From the NCBI GenBank assembly GCA_965279735.1, contig OZ257260.1, positions 1,736,001-1,800,000 of the forward strand: DNA of 64,000 nt, written 5' to 3'. The notes beneath the pieces were generated by a model. It searched no databases. It saw only the letters and a list, made by a program, of their open reading frames with translations, and was not told the DNA's origin. Of the stretch, positions 53,050 through 61,585 are shown one piece after another; position 1 is the stretch's first letter, and each line of letters begins with the position of its first letter. Source of the stretch: CAIUGU01 sp965279735. GTDB lineage: Bacteria > Pseudomonadota > Gammaproteobacteria > Steroidobacterales > Steroidobacteraceae. The position numbers and the translations under genes are program-made.

Positions 53050-53140
53050 GACCGTCTGCCGGCAACCCCGCTATCTTAGGAATACTCCCGTAGACCGGTG
53101 GCTTTGCGTCCTCACTTTTCAGCGAGTTTGCCTTTTCCAA
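53050..53140 (-). ncRNA. cyclic-di-GMP-I riboswitch (GEMM-I) aptamer
   Basis: Read on the minus strand, the leader of the TlpA operon shows, in order: GGCAAAC (53132-53126), a hairpin CTCGCT-GAAA-AGTGAG (stems 53126-53121 and 53116-53111, GAAA tetraloop 53120-53117), GACGCAAAGCCACCGG (from 53110), a short arm, then CCTAAG and TAGCGGGGTTGCCGG (53073-53059). These match, block by block, the GEMM-I consensus learned from Vc2 (GGCAAAC, GAAA-capped hairpin, GGGACGCAAAGCC, receptor-containing arm, GGUAGCGGGGUUACCG). This is by-eye identification, not a covariance search. Downstream, a hairpin at 53005-53020 followed by TCTTCCT could be the switch terminator. Confidence 0.87.
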
Positions 53141-53172
53141 CGGTTCACAGGCTTGCATAGGGGGTGCAAATA

Positions 53173-53178
53173 TGTCAA
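53173..53178 (-). promoter_or_regulatory. -35 box candidate for the c-di-GMP-controlled operon
   Basis: A perfect TTGACA lies on the minus strand 40 bases before the aptamer core. A -10 candidate TATGCA follows at a short spacing (about 13 bases), which makes the pair imperfect. A start near 53142 would fit the aptamer boundary. Confidence 0.4.
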
Positions 53179-53271
53179 CGAAACCAGCGTAAAACTGCGT
53201 GCGCCAGCTCGCTTGGCGTGTGTGATCGGCGACACACTTTCATTCACTGTCGCGATCACCCGACACAAATG

Positions 53272-53305
53272 AAAAGGCGATGTCTCCCGTGAGGAAGACA
53301 TCGCC
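53272..53305 (-). terminator. rho-independent terminator of the small secreted genes
   Basis: On the minus strand, GGCGATGTCT (53305-53296) and AGACATCGCC (53285-53276) form a perfect 10-bp stem with a 10-base loop, followed by TTTTCATTT. It ends the transcript from the 53350 gene and insulates it from the riboswitch operon further along the strand. A second small hairpin lies at 53313-53329. Confidence 0.8.
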
Positions 53306-53349
53306 ATCAAGTAACGCCTGCTGGGCGTTCTTATCTATTTTTAGTTGTA

Positions 53350-53583
53350 TTAAAGCGGAGGACGCGCCGGAACGTAGTCCGCACGAGTCGACCTTGCTAT
53401 AGCTGCGTAAGTTGCATCACCAGAACGCAACGCTTCCACCACCGGACCGATTGCAATGACATCCGCAGATGCATTGGCATCAGACATGACTTGGAATGTG
53501 ACTGCGTTTGCGGCTTCGGGTTTGCCAGCCACTGCCGATACCCCCATCAAGGCACCCGCAACAACAGCGATGAGTATCTTCAT
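53350..53583 (-). CDS. small secreted protein next to the repeat protein
   Basis: The 77-residue protein has a signal peptide (MKILIAVVAGALMGVSAVAG) and a short mature part with a Pro-rich end (STRADYVPARPPL). The ribosome site GAGGAAC lies just before the ATG. It is 70 bases downstream of the repeat protein gene on the same strand and is followed by a good terminator. The similar size, export signal and Arg-Pro-Pro ending suggest a relationship with its neighbour. Function unknown. Confidence 0.72.
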   Translation of the reverse strand: MKILIAVVAGALMGVSAVAGKPEAANAVTFQVMSDANASADVIAIGPVVEALRSGDATYAAIARSTRADYVPARPPL

Positions 53584-53653
53584 TTGCGTGTTCCTCTACC
53601 TGCTGGTGTTTCTACCGATCAACATAGTTCCTGAACCGTTCACAGGAGAACGA

Positions 53654-54082
53654 TCAAGCGACTACGCCAGGCGGACGGGTCCCACCAGGGCTTGCGGCCA
53701 GGATGCCAGGCGGACGGGTCCCACCAGGGCTTGCGGCCAGGATGCCGGGCGGACGGGTTCCACCAGGGCTTGCGGCCAGAATGCCGGGCGGACGGGTCCC
53801 ACCAGGGCTTGCGGCCAGGATGCCGGGCGGACGGGTTCCACCAGGGCTTGCGGCCAGAATGCCGGGCGGACGGGTCCCACCAGGGCTTGCGGCCAGAATG
53901 CCGGGCGGACGGGTCCCACCAGGGCTTGCGGCCAGGATGCCGGGCGGACGGGTCCCACCAGGGCTCGCGGCTAGAATCTGGTCGGACTGCTTCACCTCAA
54001 GACCGTCACTCGTGGTGCCGCCAACCTGGAAGGTAATGGCTAAAACACTGAAAACAAAGGCTAATGATACAAATTTGCGCAT
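53654..54082 (-). CDS. secreted protein with eight 13-residue tandem repeats
   Basis: The ATG at 54082 is preceded by GGGGAG and gives 142 residues. The signal peptide (MRKFVSLAFVFSVLAITF) is followed by a short TTSDGLEVKQSDQ stem and eight identical repeats ILAASPGGTRPPG, ending VVA. Every nucleotide difference among repeats is synonymous in this frame, while the opposite-strand frames change, which proves this strand is the coding one and that the peptide is under selection. Pro/Gly/Arg repeats could be an extended surface or matrix polypeptide or a multi-copy peptide precursor. It is divergent from an ECF sigma/kinase pair. Confidence 0.8.
   Translation of the reverse strand: MRKFVSLAFVFSVLAITFQVGGTTSDGLEVKQSDQILAASPGGTRPPGILAASPGGTRPPGILAASPGGTRPPGILAASPGGTRPPGILAASPGGTRPPGILAASPGGTRPPGILAASPGGTRPPGILAASPGGTRPPGVVA
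53666..53977. repeat. eight 39-bp tandem repeats encoding ILAASPGGTRPPG
   Basis: Eight head-to-tail 39-bp units occupy 312 bp with no spacers. Units differ at a few positions only (for example CC/TC, GGAT/GAAT and the last unit TCGCGGCTA), all silent in the minus-strand frame. Because 39 is divisible by three, copy-number change would keep the frame. Confidence 0.95.
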
Positions 54083-54392
54083 TCTTGAAATCTCCCCTAG
54101 CACTCTTCCCACATCGGGCATATGACAAACCGAGCCGCGTTATGTTGGCTCACCCGAAAGAGCGACAACAATCGGGGGGTTCCCTCACACAATCATTCAA
54201 TTAAGGGTTCGCCTCATCTTTCGTGACGGCACTGCCCAAAGGCTTCGGCATTTCCCTGCTTCGACAATGCGCTGGAGCTGGAGCCCGGATCTTTTCAGCT
54301 GTGAAGAAAGGCTCGTGTGTCAAAGGGCGCACGTGCCAAAATCGGGCAACCGTGGGTCACAAGCGGCACTTACACCTGGCGCCCCGTTTTCG

Positions 54393-55022
54393 ATGGAATC
54401 GAGCACCTTACATCCCACGCCTCAGCCAACTTCTCCGATCGGGGGCACCTCGCCTGTTACCCGGCTGTTGAGCGCGTGGAGAAGCGGGGACGCCTCGGCC
54501 CTGCAGCGCCTGACTCCCCTCGTCTACGACGAACTGAAGAATCTGGCGCGGCGCTACATGCGCCGCGAACGCGCAGGCCATACGCTCCAGGCTACCGCGG
54601 TAGTCCACGAAGCCTTTGTAAGGCTGGTTGGCATGGATGTGCCGTGGCAGGACCGGGTGCATTTCTTTGCGGTGGCCGCGAGACTCATGCGCCGCATCCT
54701 CGTTGACCATGCCAAGGGACGTCAGCGGACCAAGCGTGGCGGAGCCCATACAGTGGTCTCGCTCGGCATGAGCAGCGAAGGCGGAGACGGCTCAACGTCT
54801 GCCGGACAGATCGACGTGCTTGAAATCGATGACGCGCTGGAACGACTGGCGCAACGGGACGGACGGCTCGCCCAGATCGTCGAGCTGCATTACTTCGCGG
54901 GACTCACGTATCAGGAAACCGCGCTGGCGCTTGAGATCTCCGAAGCTACGGTGCACCGGGATCTCCGCATGGCGAAAGCCTGGATCCTGAGCCAGATCCG
55001 CGCTCCGGAGCCGGTGTCGTGA
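54393..55022 (+). CDS. ECF-type RNA polymerase sigma factor
   Basis: From the ATG at 54393 the protein has 209 residues (an upstream in-frame ATG at 54267 gives a basic, unlikely extension). Sigma-2 region: LARRYMRRERAGHTLQATAVVHEAFVRL; linker with the Ser/Gly-rich MSSEGGDGSTSAGQ; sigma-4 region: RLAQIVELHYFAGLTYQETALALEISEATVHRDLRMAKAWIL. This is the TIGR02999/SinA-like branch that typically pairs with a Ser/Thr kinase, encoded immediately downstream by GTGA overlap. No anti-sigma factor is adjacent, so control by the kinase is the likely switch. No clear ribosome site precedes 54393. Confidence 0.88.
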   Translation: MESSTLHPTPQPTSPIGGTSPVTRLLSAWRSGDASALQRLTPLVYDELKNLARRYMRRERAGHTLQATAVVHEAFVRLVGMDVPWQDRVHFFAVAARLMRRILVDHAKGRQRTKRGGAHTVVSLGMSSEGGDGSTSAGQIDVLEIDDALERLAQRDGRLAQIVELHYFAGLTYQETALALEISEATVHRDLRMAKAWILSQIRAPEPVS

Positions 55023-57775
55023 TTGACCCGAATCCCGTCGAAATCGCCACCAATACTGATGAGCGCTGGTTGCGCTTGCAGGAGATATTCGCCAGCGCTG
55101 TCGACCTTCCCTCGGACCAGCAGAAACAATTTGTCGCCGATGCGTGCGGCGATGACGATGAATTGAGGCAGGAAATCGTCGCCATGCTGCGGTGTGATAC
55201 CGCCCCGGAAAATGGCCCTCTCACCAATGCACTCGATGCAGCTATCGATGCCACGACAACGGATCGTCGGCAGGCGCTCATCGGTACCGTGGTTGGATCG
55301 TATCGACTAGTGTCGATCCTCGGACACGGCGGCGCAGGTTCCGTCTATCTTGCAGAGCGCTCCGATCGTCAGTATTCCGCACAAGTTGCGGTGAAGATCG
55401 TCGAGAGCGCAGCGCTGCATCCCGACATGAGCCTGCGGTTCCGTGCCGAGCGGCAGATCCTCGCCAGCCTGAATCATCCAAACATCGCGCGCCTGGTCGA
55501 CGCTGGTGAAACGGAAAAGGGTCTCCCCTTTCTCGTCATGGAATACGTCCATGGCGAGCCGGTGGACCGCTTTTGCGACAGTCACAAGTTGAGCATCGAG
55601 GCGCGACTCGAACTCTTCCTGCAGATCTGCTCTGCGGTCCAGTACGCCCACCAGAACCTGGTGGTTCACCGTGATCTCAAGCCCGCCAACATTCTGGTGA
55701 CGGGCGATGGCATCCCCAAACTGCTCGATTTCGGCATCGCAAAGCTCCTCGACACCAGCCCTGTGGTAACGCAGTCCCTTGCGCTGACGCGAATGAACGA
55801 CCGACTGCTGACGCCCGAATATGCGAGCCCGGAACAGATTCTCGGACGGCCGGTCACGACGGCCAGCGACGTCTATGCGCTTGGCATTGTGCTCTATGAA
55901 CTTCTGACGGGGCGAAGACCCTACTCGGTCGCCGCCACCAGCCAGCTGGAACTCGAGCGCTCGATCTGCGTCACGGATCCGCCGCGACCCAGCGCCATCG
56001 TCAGGAAACCGATCGAAATCGAGGGCAAGGCGCCCGTTGCTGCTGCCAGCCTCGCAGCTTCACGCGGACTGACAGCTGAAAAACTCGAGCGCTCCCTCTC
56101 TGGCGACATCGACGCGATTGTCATGCGGGCGTTGCGCAAGGAAGCCGTTCATCGCTACGGCTCCGTTGATCAGCTCGCAACGGATCTGCGCCGGTATCTT
56201 TCGAATGAACCTGTAGTCGCACGCCAAGGCAACTGGGCCTACTACTCTCAACGCTTCATCCGCAGGCATGCATTCGGCGTTGCCGCTTCGGCTGTCGGTA
56301 TCGGGTTTCTGGCCGTCTTTGCCGTGATGACGTCCATCCAGGCGCAGCGGATCGCGGATGAACGTGACCGTGCAACCCAGGAAGGACAACGTGCCGAGCA
56401 GGTATCGAACTTCATGCTCGATGTATTTGCCGCGGCCGATCCCTTCGTCAGTCAGGGCAAGGAAGTCACTGCTCGCGAATTGTTGGATCAGGCCAGCCGG
56501 CGCATCAGCGGTGACCTGAACCAGCAACCCGAGGTTCGCGCCCGCCTGCTGGAGGCCATTGGCCGCTCATACCGCCGGCAAGGGCAATTCGATCGCGCCG
56601 TTGTATACCTTGAAGACTCGGTGCGCCTACGCCGCCAGACCCCCGCTCCCGCAAGTTCCGGACTGGCAATTACGCTCACCGAATTAGCAATAACGTTAAA
56701 GGAGCTGGGCCGCTTCGAGGAATCCGAACGGTCCTTCAATGATGCCGTCAGCATCCTGCAGGGACTTGGCGAGGACCGCACTCCTGCTACCGCCGAGCTT
56801 CTCTCGGGTCTTGGCCAGATGGAAATCCAGCAAGGGAACGTAGAAAAAGCCCAGGAATATTTCGAAAAAGCCGCCGCGTTGATGAGTGAGAATTTTGGAG
56901 CCCAGAGCACTGAGGTAGCTGCCGTCCTTTCGGATCTGATGAGCGTCAAGCTCTGGCAGAACGACCTCGAAAGCGCCGAAAAAATGGCAAGACAGGTTGT
57001 GAACATCTACCGGGTTTCCGTCCCAGAGCTGCACCCTGATCGCGTGATGGCGGAGTACCTCCTGGGCGACATCCTCACGCGGCGCGGACGTATTGACGAG
57101 GCGGGCAACCTTCTCGAAAAGGCTCTCGAAGCCCAACGCATTCTCTATGGAGACACGAGCCCTCGAACCGCTGCGACTCTGGACGCGCTGGGATTGACCA
57201 GACTTGCGCAAAACAGGATGGAGGAAGCTGAAAAACTGGCTCGCGAGGCGGCCTCTTCAAGCGAAAAAGCCTACGGCGAAAACCACTTCATGACGGGCTA
57301 CTACCATTCGATGCTGGGGGCAGCCCTGATTCGAAGAGGCAAGCTTGCAGAGGCAGAAACCAGCCTGCGCAGGGCGCTTACGATTTTCGAGACGTCGCTG
57401 CCCGCGGATCACCAGTACGTTGCGTCCGCGGAGCACTACCTGGGTGAGGTGATGCTGGCGACAAACCGGCTGACTGATGCCGAAAGCCTGCTCACCGCAG
57501 CCATGAACAGGTGGCGCAGGGCAGGAGCCCCTGAAGCACGCATAGCGCGATCCGCCAGCGCCCTTGGCGAAGTCCTGTTCAAGTTGAACCGCCCGAAAGA
57601 GGCGGAAAAATACCTCACCGAAAGCTACCAAAAGCTCGTCGTCCTGCAGGGCCCCAAGGACATCGCTACGCGGGATGCGCGTCGCCGACTTCAGGAATTT
57701 TATGCCGCGCGGGGCGAGACAGAAAAGCTGAACGCCCTCGCTTCCTCAACGACCGCTAACGCCGACCGCTCGTGA
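55019..57775 (+). CDS. membrane Ser/Thr protein kinase with periplasmic TPR domain
   Basis: The 918-residue protein has a kinase domain at about residues 95-400: Gly loop LGHGGAGSVYLAE, catalytic Lys in VAVKIVE, HRDLKPANIL, LLDFGIAK and PEYASPEQ. One membrane helix follows (about 428-450, FGVAASAVGIGFLAVFAVM), then a large extracytoplasmic TPR array (ARLLEAIGRSYRRQGQFDRAVVYL; AEYLLGDILTRRGRIDEAGNLL; HYLGEVMLATNRLTDAESLL). It starts on a GTG overlapping the sigma gene (GTGA), so the two are made together; by analogy with ECF/kinase pairs, it probably phosphorylates the sigma factor in response to an envelope signal. The signal is not known. Confidence 0.9.
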   Translation: MIDPNPVEIATNTDERWLRLQEIFASAVDLPSDQQKQFVADACGDDDELRQEIVAMLRCDTAPENGPLTNALDAAIDATTTDRRQALIGTVVGSYRLVSILGHGGAGSVYLAERSDRQYSAQVAVKIVESAALHPDMSLRFRAERQILASLNHPNIARLVDAGETEKGLPFLVMEYVHGEPVDRFCDSHKLSIEARLELFLQICSAVQYAHQNLVVHRDLKPANILVTGDGIPKLLDFGIAKLLDTSPVVTQSLALTRMNDRLLTPEYASPEQILGRPVTTASDVYALGIVLYELLTGRRPYSVAATSQLELERSICVTDPPRPSAIVRKPIEIEGKAPVAAASLAASRGLTAEKLERSLSGDIDAIVMRALRKEAVHRYGSVDQLATDLRRYLSNEPVVARQGNWAYYSQRFIRRHAFGVAASAVGIGFLAVFAVMTSIQAQRIADERDRATQEGQRAEQVSNFMLDVFAAADPFVSQGKEVTARELLDQASRRISGDLNQQPEVRARLLEAIGRSYRRQGQFDRAVVYLEDSVRLRRQTPAPASSGLAITLTELAITLKELGRFEESERSFNDAVSILQGLGEDRTPATAELLSGLGQMEIQQGNVEKAQEYFEKAAALMSENFGAQSTEVAAVLSDLMSVKLWQNDLESAEKMARQVVNIYRVSVPELHPDRVMAEYLLGDILTRRGRIDEAGNLLEKALEAQRILYGDTSPRTAATLDALGLTRLAQNRMEEAEKLAREAASSSEKAYGENHFMTGYYHSMLGAALIRRGKLAEAETSLRRALTIFETSLPADHQYVASAEHYLGEVMLATNRLTDAESLLTAAMNRWRRAGAPEARIARSASALGEVLFKLNRPKEAEKYLTESYQKLVVLQGPKDIATRDARRRLQEFYAARGETEKLNALASSTTANADRS

Positions 57776-57843
57776 GCATTGCAACCGTCGGATGACGGAT
57801 CGCACGCGCGATGAACAAATCGTCGCGCCGATGGTCGTTACCT

Positions 57844-57872
57844 TTGCCGGTAACCGCTGCAGTTCGTATCTG
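57844..57872 (+). promoter_or_regulatory. promoter candidate for the SYLF gene
   Basis: TTGCCG (57844-57849) and TATCTG (57867-57872) are separated by 17 bases, with a possible start near 57879. Match to consensus is moderate; a shifted TACAGT is an alternative -10. Confidence 0.35.
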
Positions 57873-57919
57873 CTACAGTGACGGCAGTCAAAATACTGCG
57901 ACGAAAGCAGGAGAACAGA

Positions 57920-58753
57920 ATGCAGAAACCGCGCTTTCCCCTTCTCGCCGGCCTCACGGCACTTGTTGTAACGACCAGTCTCCTTGCGAGTCAAAGCGCT
58001 GTCGCCGGCGCCAGACAGGACGCGCGATTGCAGACGGCTACCCAGGTACTTGATGAGTTGCGGCAGAGTCCCGATCAAAGTGTGCCCGGCTGGCTTCTCG
58101 ACCGAGCCTATGCGGTAGCGGTCGTCCCGAATGTCATCAAGGTCGGCCTGACGATCGGCGGGCGTTACGGCAAGGGAGCCATGGTCGTTCGCAGGGACGA
58201 TGGCAGCTGGAGCAATCCTGTGTTCATCAACCTCACAGGTGGAAGCTTCGGATTCCAGATCGGGGTGCAGTCCACGGATATCGTTCTGGTGTTCATGTCG
58301 AGGGCCAGCATCGAAGGCATCGTCGGCGGCAAAGTGACGCTCGGAGCAGATGCGTCAGTCGCTGCCGGACCGGTAGGCAGACAAACCTCGGCGGCTACGG
58401 ACATCGGTTTTACGGCGCAGGTTTATTCCTATTCGCGTGCCAGCGGATTGTTTGCCGGCGTCGCCCTGGACGGCTCGGCGATCACCATCGATCGTTCTTC
58501 GAACGAGGATTTCTACGGACGCCAAGGTGTGATGGCGAGTGACATCATTGCGCCGGGAGCGCCCCAAGCGCCTGAGCCCGGCCAGAAGTTTCTGGCTGCG
58601 ATCGCTCGATCGACGCCTGTCGCACAGGCTGGAGCCACTCCGGTGGCATCTGAACCTGCTGCTCCTTCCGCCCAGCCTGCGACACGGCCGGAAGGCCCGT
58701 TGACGACTTTCCCTCTGGAAGATGCTCATCCGGGTGCCGAACCTCCGGGTTGA
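57920..58753 (+). CDS. SYLF (Ysc84/DUF500) lipid-binding domain protein
   Basis: The ATG at 57920 follows AGGAGA and gives 277 residues with a signal peptide (ending AVAGARQD). The SYLF domain follows with VPGWLLDRAYAVAVVPNVIKVGLTIGGRYGKGAMVVRRDDGSW patterning, SFGFQIGVQSTDIVLVFMS, and SRASGLFAGVALDGSAI. The C-terminal tail is Pro/Ala-rich and probably unstructured. In bacteria these exported proteins are associated with the envelope and lipid binding; the specific job is unknown. A single gene with its own promoter. Confidence 0.9.
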   Translation: MQKPRFPLLAGLTALVVTTSLLASQSAVAGARQDARLQTATQVLDELRQSPDQSVPGWLLDRAYAVAVVPNVIKVGLTIGGRYGKGAMVVRRDDGSWSNPVFINLTGGSFGFQIGVQSTDIVLVFMSRASIEGIVGGKVTLGADASVAAGPVGRQTSAATDIGFTAQVYSYSRASGLFAGVALDGSAITIDRSSNEDFYGRQGVMASDIIAPGAPQAPEPGQKFLAAIARSTPVAQAGATPVASEPAAPSAQPATRPEGPLTTFPLEDAHPGAEPPG

Positions 58754-58962
58754 GTCGAATCGGGCGCGGGATCGCAACAAGCTCCCGCCACTTGACGCCC
58801 CACTGATCCTCCTTCAGCGGGATTGGCAGAGGCACGCCCGTGCCCAGCCCGTGCAACAGCCCCCGTATTCGCCGCTCAGGCGCCAGAAAACGTTGGTATA
58901 TTATCGGGTTAACCGGTGTGGCCAAGTCGCGCCGTGCAATCACCGCCCATTCGAGGATGACA

Positions 58963-61188
58963 ATGAACGACGCGAAGATCATCTACACCCTGACCGATGA
59001 AGCCCCTGCACTGGCCACCTATTCGTTGCTGCCACTCGTGCAAGCCTTCACCAGAACCGCGTCGATCGTTGTCGAGACTCGCGACATCTCTCTTGCAGGC
59101 CGCATCATCGCCAGTTTCCCGGATGACCTGACGCCTGCCCAGCGCCAGAAAGATGACCTGAAAGAACTCGGTGAACTCGCAAAAACGCCGGAAGCGAACA
59201 TCATCAAGCTGCCGAATATCAGCGCATCCATTCCGCAATTGCAGGCTGCGATCAAGGAACTGCAAGCGCAGGGCTATCGCATCCCCGATTACCCGGAGGC
59301 GCCAAAGAACGAGGCGGAAACGACAATCAAGGCGCGTTACGCCAAGGTGCTGGGCAGCGCAGTCAATCCGGTGCTGCGCGAGGGCAACTCCGATCGGCGC
59401 GTTGCCAACGCCGTCAAACAGTACGCAAAGAAGCATCCGCATTCGATGGGCGCGTGGTCAGGTACCTCAGCGACACGCGTGGCGCATATGAACCAAGGCG
59501 ACTTCTACGGCAATGAACAGTCGGCAGTTATTGCGAAAGCCGGTAACCTGCGAATCGAGTTTACGGACGACCACGGCAAGACCACTGTCCTCAAGGACAC
59601 GGTCAAGGTACGCGACGAAGAAATCATCGCCGCTTCGTTCATGCGCCGGGAATCGCTGCGCGACTTCTATGAGGCCGAGATTTCTGCCGCCAAGGCCGGC
59701 GGCCTGCTTCTGTCATTGCACTTGAAGGCGACCATGATGAAGGTCTCCGACCCCATCATGTTCGGGCATGCCGTCAGCGTCTATTTCAAGGATGCATTCA
59801 CAAAGCATGCTGCCCTCTTCAAGCAGCTCGGCATTACTCCCAACAACGGAGTTGGCGATGTCTACGCAAAGATCCAGTCGTTGCCCGCCGACCAGAAGGC
59901 GCAGGTCGAGGCAGACCTGAAGGCCGCTTACGTAACCCGTCCGCCGCTTGCCATGGTCGATTCGGACAAGGGCATCACCAACCTGCATGTCCCCAGCGAC
60001 GTCATCATTGATGCGTCCATGCCGGCAGCGATCCGTGCGTCGGGCCGGATGTGGGGCCCGGACGGCAAGCTGCGCGACATGGTGGCGATGATCCCAGATC
60101 GCTGCTATGCGGGCGTTTACCAGGCAACCATCGATGATTGCAGGAAGCACGGCGCATACGATGTGCCGACCATGGGCAGTGTCAGCAACGTCGGCCTCAT
60201 GGCGCAGGCCGCCGAAGAATATGGATCACACGACAAGACCTTCGAAATCGCCGGGAAAGGGGTGATACGTGTCATCGACGCGGACGGCAAGGCGCTCACG
60301 CAACATGAAGTTTCCAAGGGCGACATCTGGCGCATGTGCCAGACAAAGGACATTGCGATCCGCGACTGGGTGAAGCTCGCCGTGAATCGTGCGCGTGCGA
60401 CAGGCTCCACCGCCATCTTCTGGCTCGACGGAGAGCGCGCATACGACCGGAACCTCATTGCAAGAACGAAGCTGTATCTCAAGGATCACGATGTCTCCGG
60501 GCTCGATATACGCATCCTCTCCCCCGTCGACGCGACCCGCGCCTCACTCGAACGGTTGCGTGCGGGCAAGGACACCATCTCGGTAACAGGCAACGTGCTG
60601 CGCGACTACCTGACTGACCTGTTTCCGATTCTCGAACTCGGCACCAGTGCCAAGATGCTTTCGATAGTGCCTCTTCTCGCAGGCGGCGGCATGTACGAAA
60701 CAGGTGCGGGGGGCTCGGCGCCCAAGCATGTGCAGCAGTTTGTCGAGGAAGGTCATCTCCGCTGGGATTCACTCGGCGAATTCCTGGCACTGCAGGTCTC
60801 GATCGAGGATCTCGCTGCCAAAACCAGCAATGCGAAAGCGGCAGCGCTTGCGAGTGCGATGGATGCCGCCAACGCAAAGTTCCTGGAAACCGACAAGTCA
60901 CCTTCGCGCAAAACGGGCGAACTCGATGTTCGCGGCAGTCACTTCTACCTGGCTTTGTACTGGGCGCAGGCCCTGGCAGCGCAGTCCGGCGATGCGCAGT
61001 TGCGGGCACTCTTTGGACCCATTGCCGAGAAGCTGACGGCCAACGAGACAAAGATTGTCGGCGAACTCAACGCTGCGCAGGGTGCGCCGGTCGATATCGG
61101 CGGCTACTACCATCCAGATGCAGGCAAATGCGCCACCGCGCTGCGTCCCAGTAATACGCTCAATGGAATAGTCGACGCACTGGCCTGA
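58963..61188 (+). CDS. icd: monomeric NADP-dependent isocitrate dehydrogenase
   Basis: I start at the ATG at 58963 (GAGG six bases upstream; another ATG at 58957 is possible), giving 741 residues, the size of the monomeric IDH-II class. Hallmarks are MNDAKIIYTLTDEAPALATYSLLP condensed start, KHPHSMGAWS, GDFYGNEQSA, FKDAFTKHAALFKQLG, GKLRDMVAMIPDRCYAG, GGYYHPDA. It oxidises isocitrate to 2-oxoglutarate in the TCA cycle with NADP. An AT-rich TATATTAT at 58897-58904 is a likely -10 region. Stands alone. Confidence 0.95.
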   Translation: MNDAKIIYTLTDEAPALATYSLLPLVQAFTRTASIVVETRDISLAGRIIASFPDDLTPAQRQKDDLKELGELAKTPEANIIKLPNISASIPQLQAAIKELQAQGYRIPDYPEAPKNEAETTIKARYAKVLGSAVNPVLREGNSDRRVANAVKQYAKKHPHSMGAWSGTSATRVAHMNQGDFYGNEQSAVIAKAGNLRIEFTDDHGKTTVLKDTVKVRDEEIIAASFMRRESLRDFYEAEISAAKAGGLLLSLHLKATMMKVSDPIMFGHAVSVYFKDAFTKHAALFKQLGITPNNGVGDVYAKIQSLPADQKAQVEADLKAAYVTRPPLAMVDSDKGITNLHVPSDVIIDASMPAAIRASGRMWGPDGKLRDMVAMIPDRCYAGVYQATIDDCRKHGAYDVPTMGSVSNVGLMAQAAEEYGSHDKTFEIAGKGVIRVIDADGKALTQHEVSKGDIWRMCQTKDIAIRDWVKLAVNRARATGSTAIFWLDGERAYDRNLIARTKLYLKDHDVSGLDIRILSPVDATRASLERLRAGKDTISVTGNVLRDYLTDLFPILELGTSAKMLSIVPLLAGGGMYETGAGGSAPKHVQQFVEEGHLRWDSLGEFLALQVSIEDLAAKTSNAKAAALASAMDAANAKFLETDKSPSRKTGELDVRGSHFYLALYWAQALAAQSGDAQLRALFGPIAEKLTANETKIVGELNAAQGAPVDIGGYYHPDAGKCATALRPSNTLNGIVDALA

Positions 61189-61329
61189 TCGGCGTAGCCG
61201 CCGAAAAGCCAGGAACGCAGATGGCGGGACACCCACGACCCAGGTTCGGTTGGTTGTCCCGCTCCCTTCTGTCCATGCTCCTCAGGTCGTACACTCTGGC
61301 TCCGCTCCCACTGCCTCAAGCCAAACGCC

Positions 61330-61581
61330 ATGTCCATCTGCCACGAACACAATCTTGCCCACGCCCTCCCCGAGCGGCTGCCCTTCGGGATCCGCGTCAA
61401 ACTGCGATCAAGCGATCCGTTTCGCACGCTGGTGGGCACCGACTGGAACAAGGAACACTGGTTCGCCACACGCCGTGAGCGCGACCTTGCGCTGACGAAG
61501 ATGAGCCAGCGCTATGTCTATTTCCGGCCTGGCGATCAGCCCGCGCTGGAATTCGAAGCGGTCGAACAGCCGTCGCGCTGA
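61330..61581 (+). CDS. small conserved-looking hypothetical protein
   Basis: The 83-residue protein reads as a compact globular domain: LPERLPFGIRVKLRSSDPF, TLVGTDWNKEHWFATRRERDLALTKMS, YVYFRPGDQPALEFE. There is no signal peptide. The RSSDPF...WNKEHWFAT pattern is distinctive, and it resembles short uncharacterised proteins seen in gammaproteobacteria, but I cannot name a family. It is convergent with the patatin gene four bases away. Confidence 0.65.
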   Translation: MSICHEHNLAHALPERLPFGIRVKLRSSDPFRTLVGTDWNKEHWFATRRERDLALTKMSQRYVYFRPGDQPALEFEAVEQPSR

Positions 61582-61585
61582 ATCC

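Noticed and set aside
53313..53329. Second terminator after the 53350 gene
   Set aside because: The 6-bp stem is weak; the stronger 53272-53305 hairpin with a T-run is better.
53666..53977. Possible CRISPR array (regular 39-bp repeats)
   Set aside because: The repeats are directly adjacent with no unique spacers, encode a perfect 13-residue repeat and lie in a gene with signal peptide; no cas genes.
53703..54125. Plus-strand open frame across the tandem repeats
   Set aside because: Repeat differences change amino acids in this frame but are silent on the minus strand, so it is only a mirror of the true gene.
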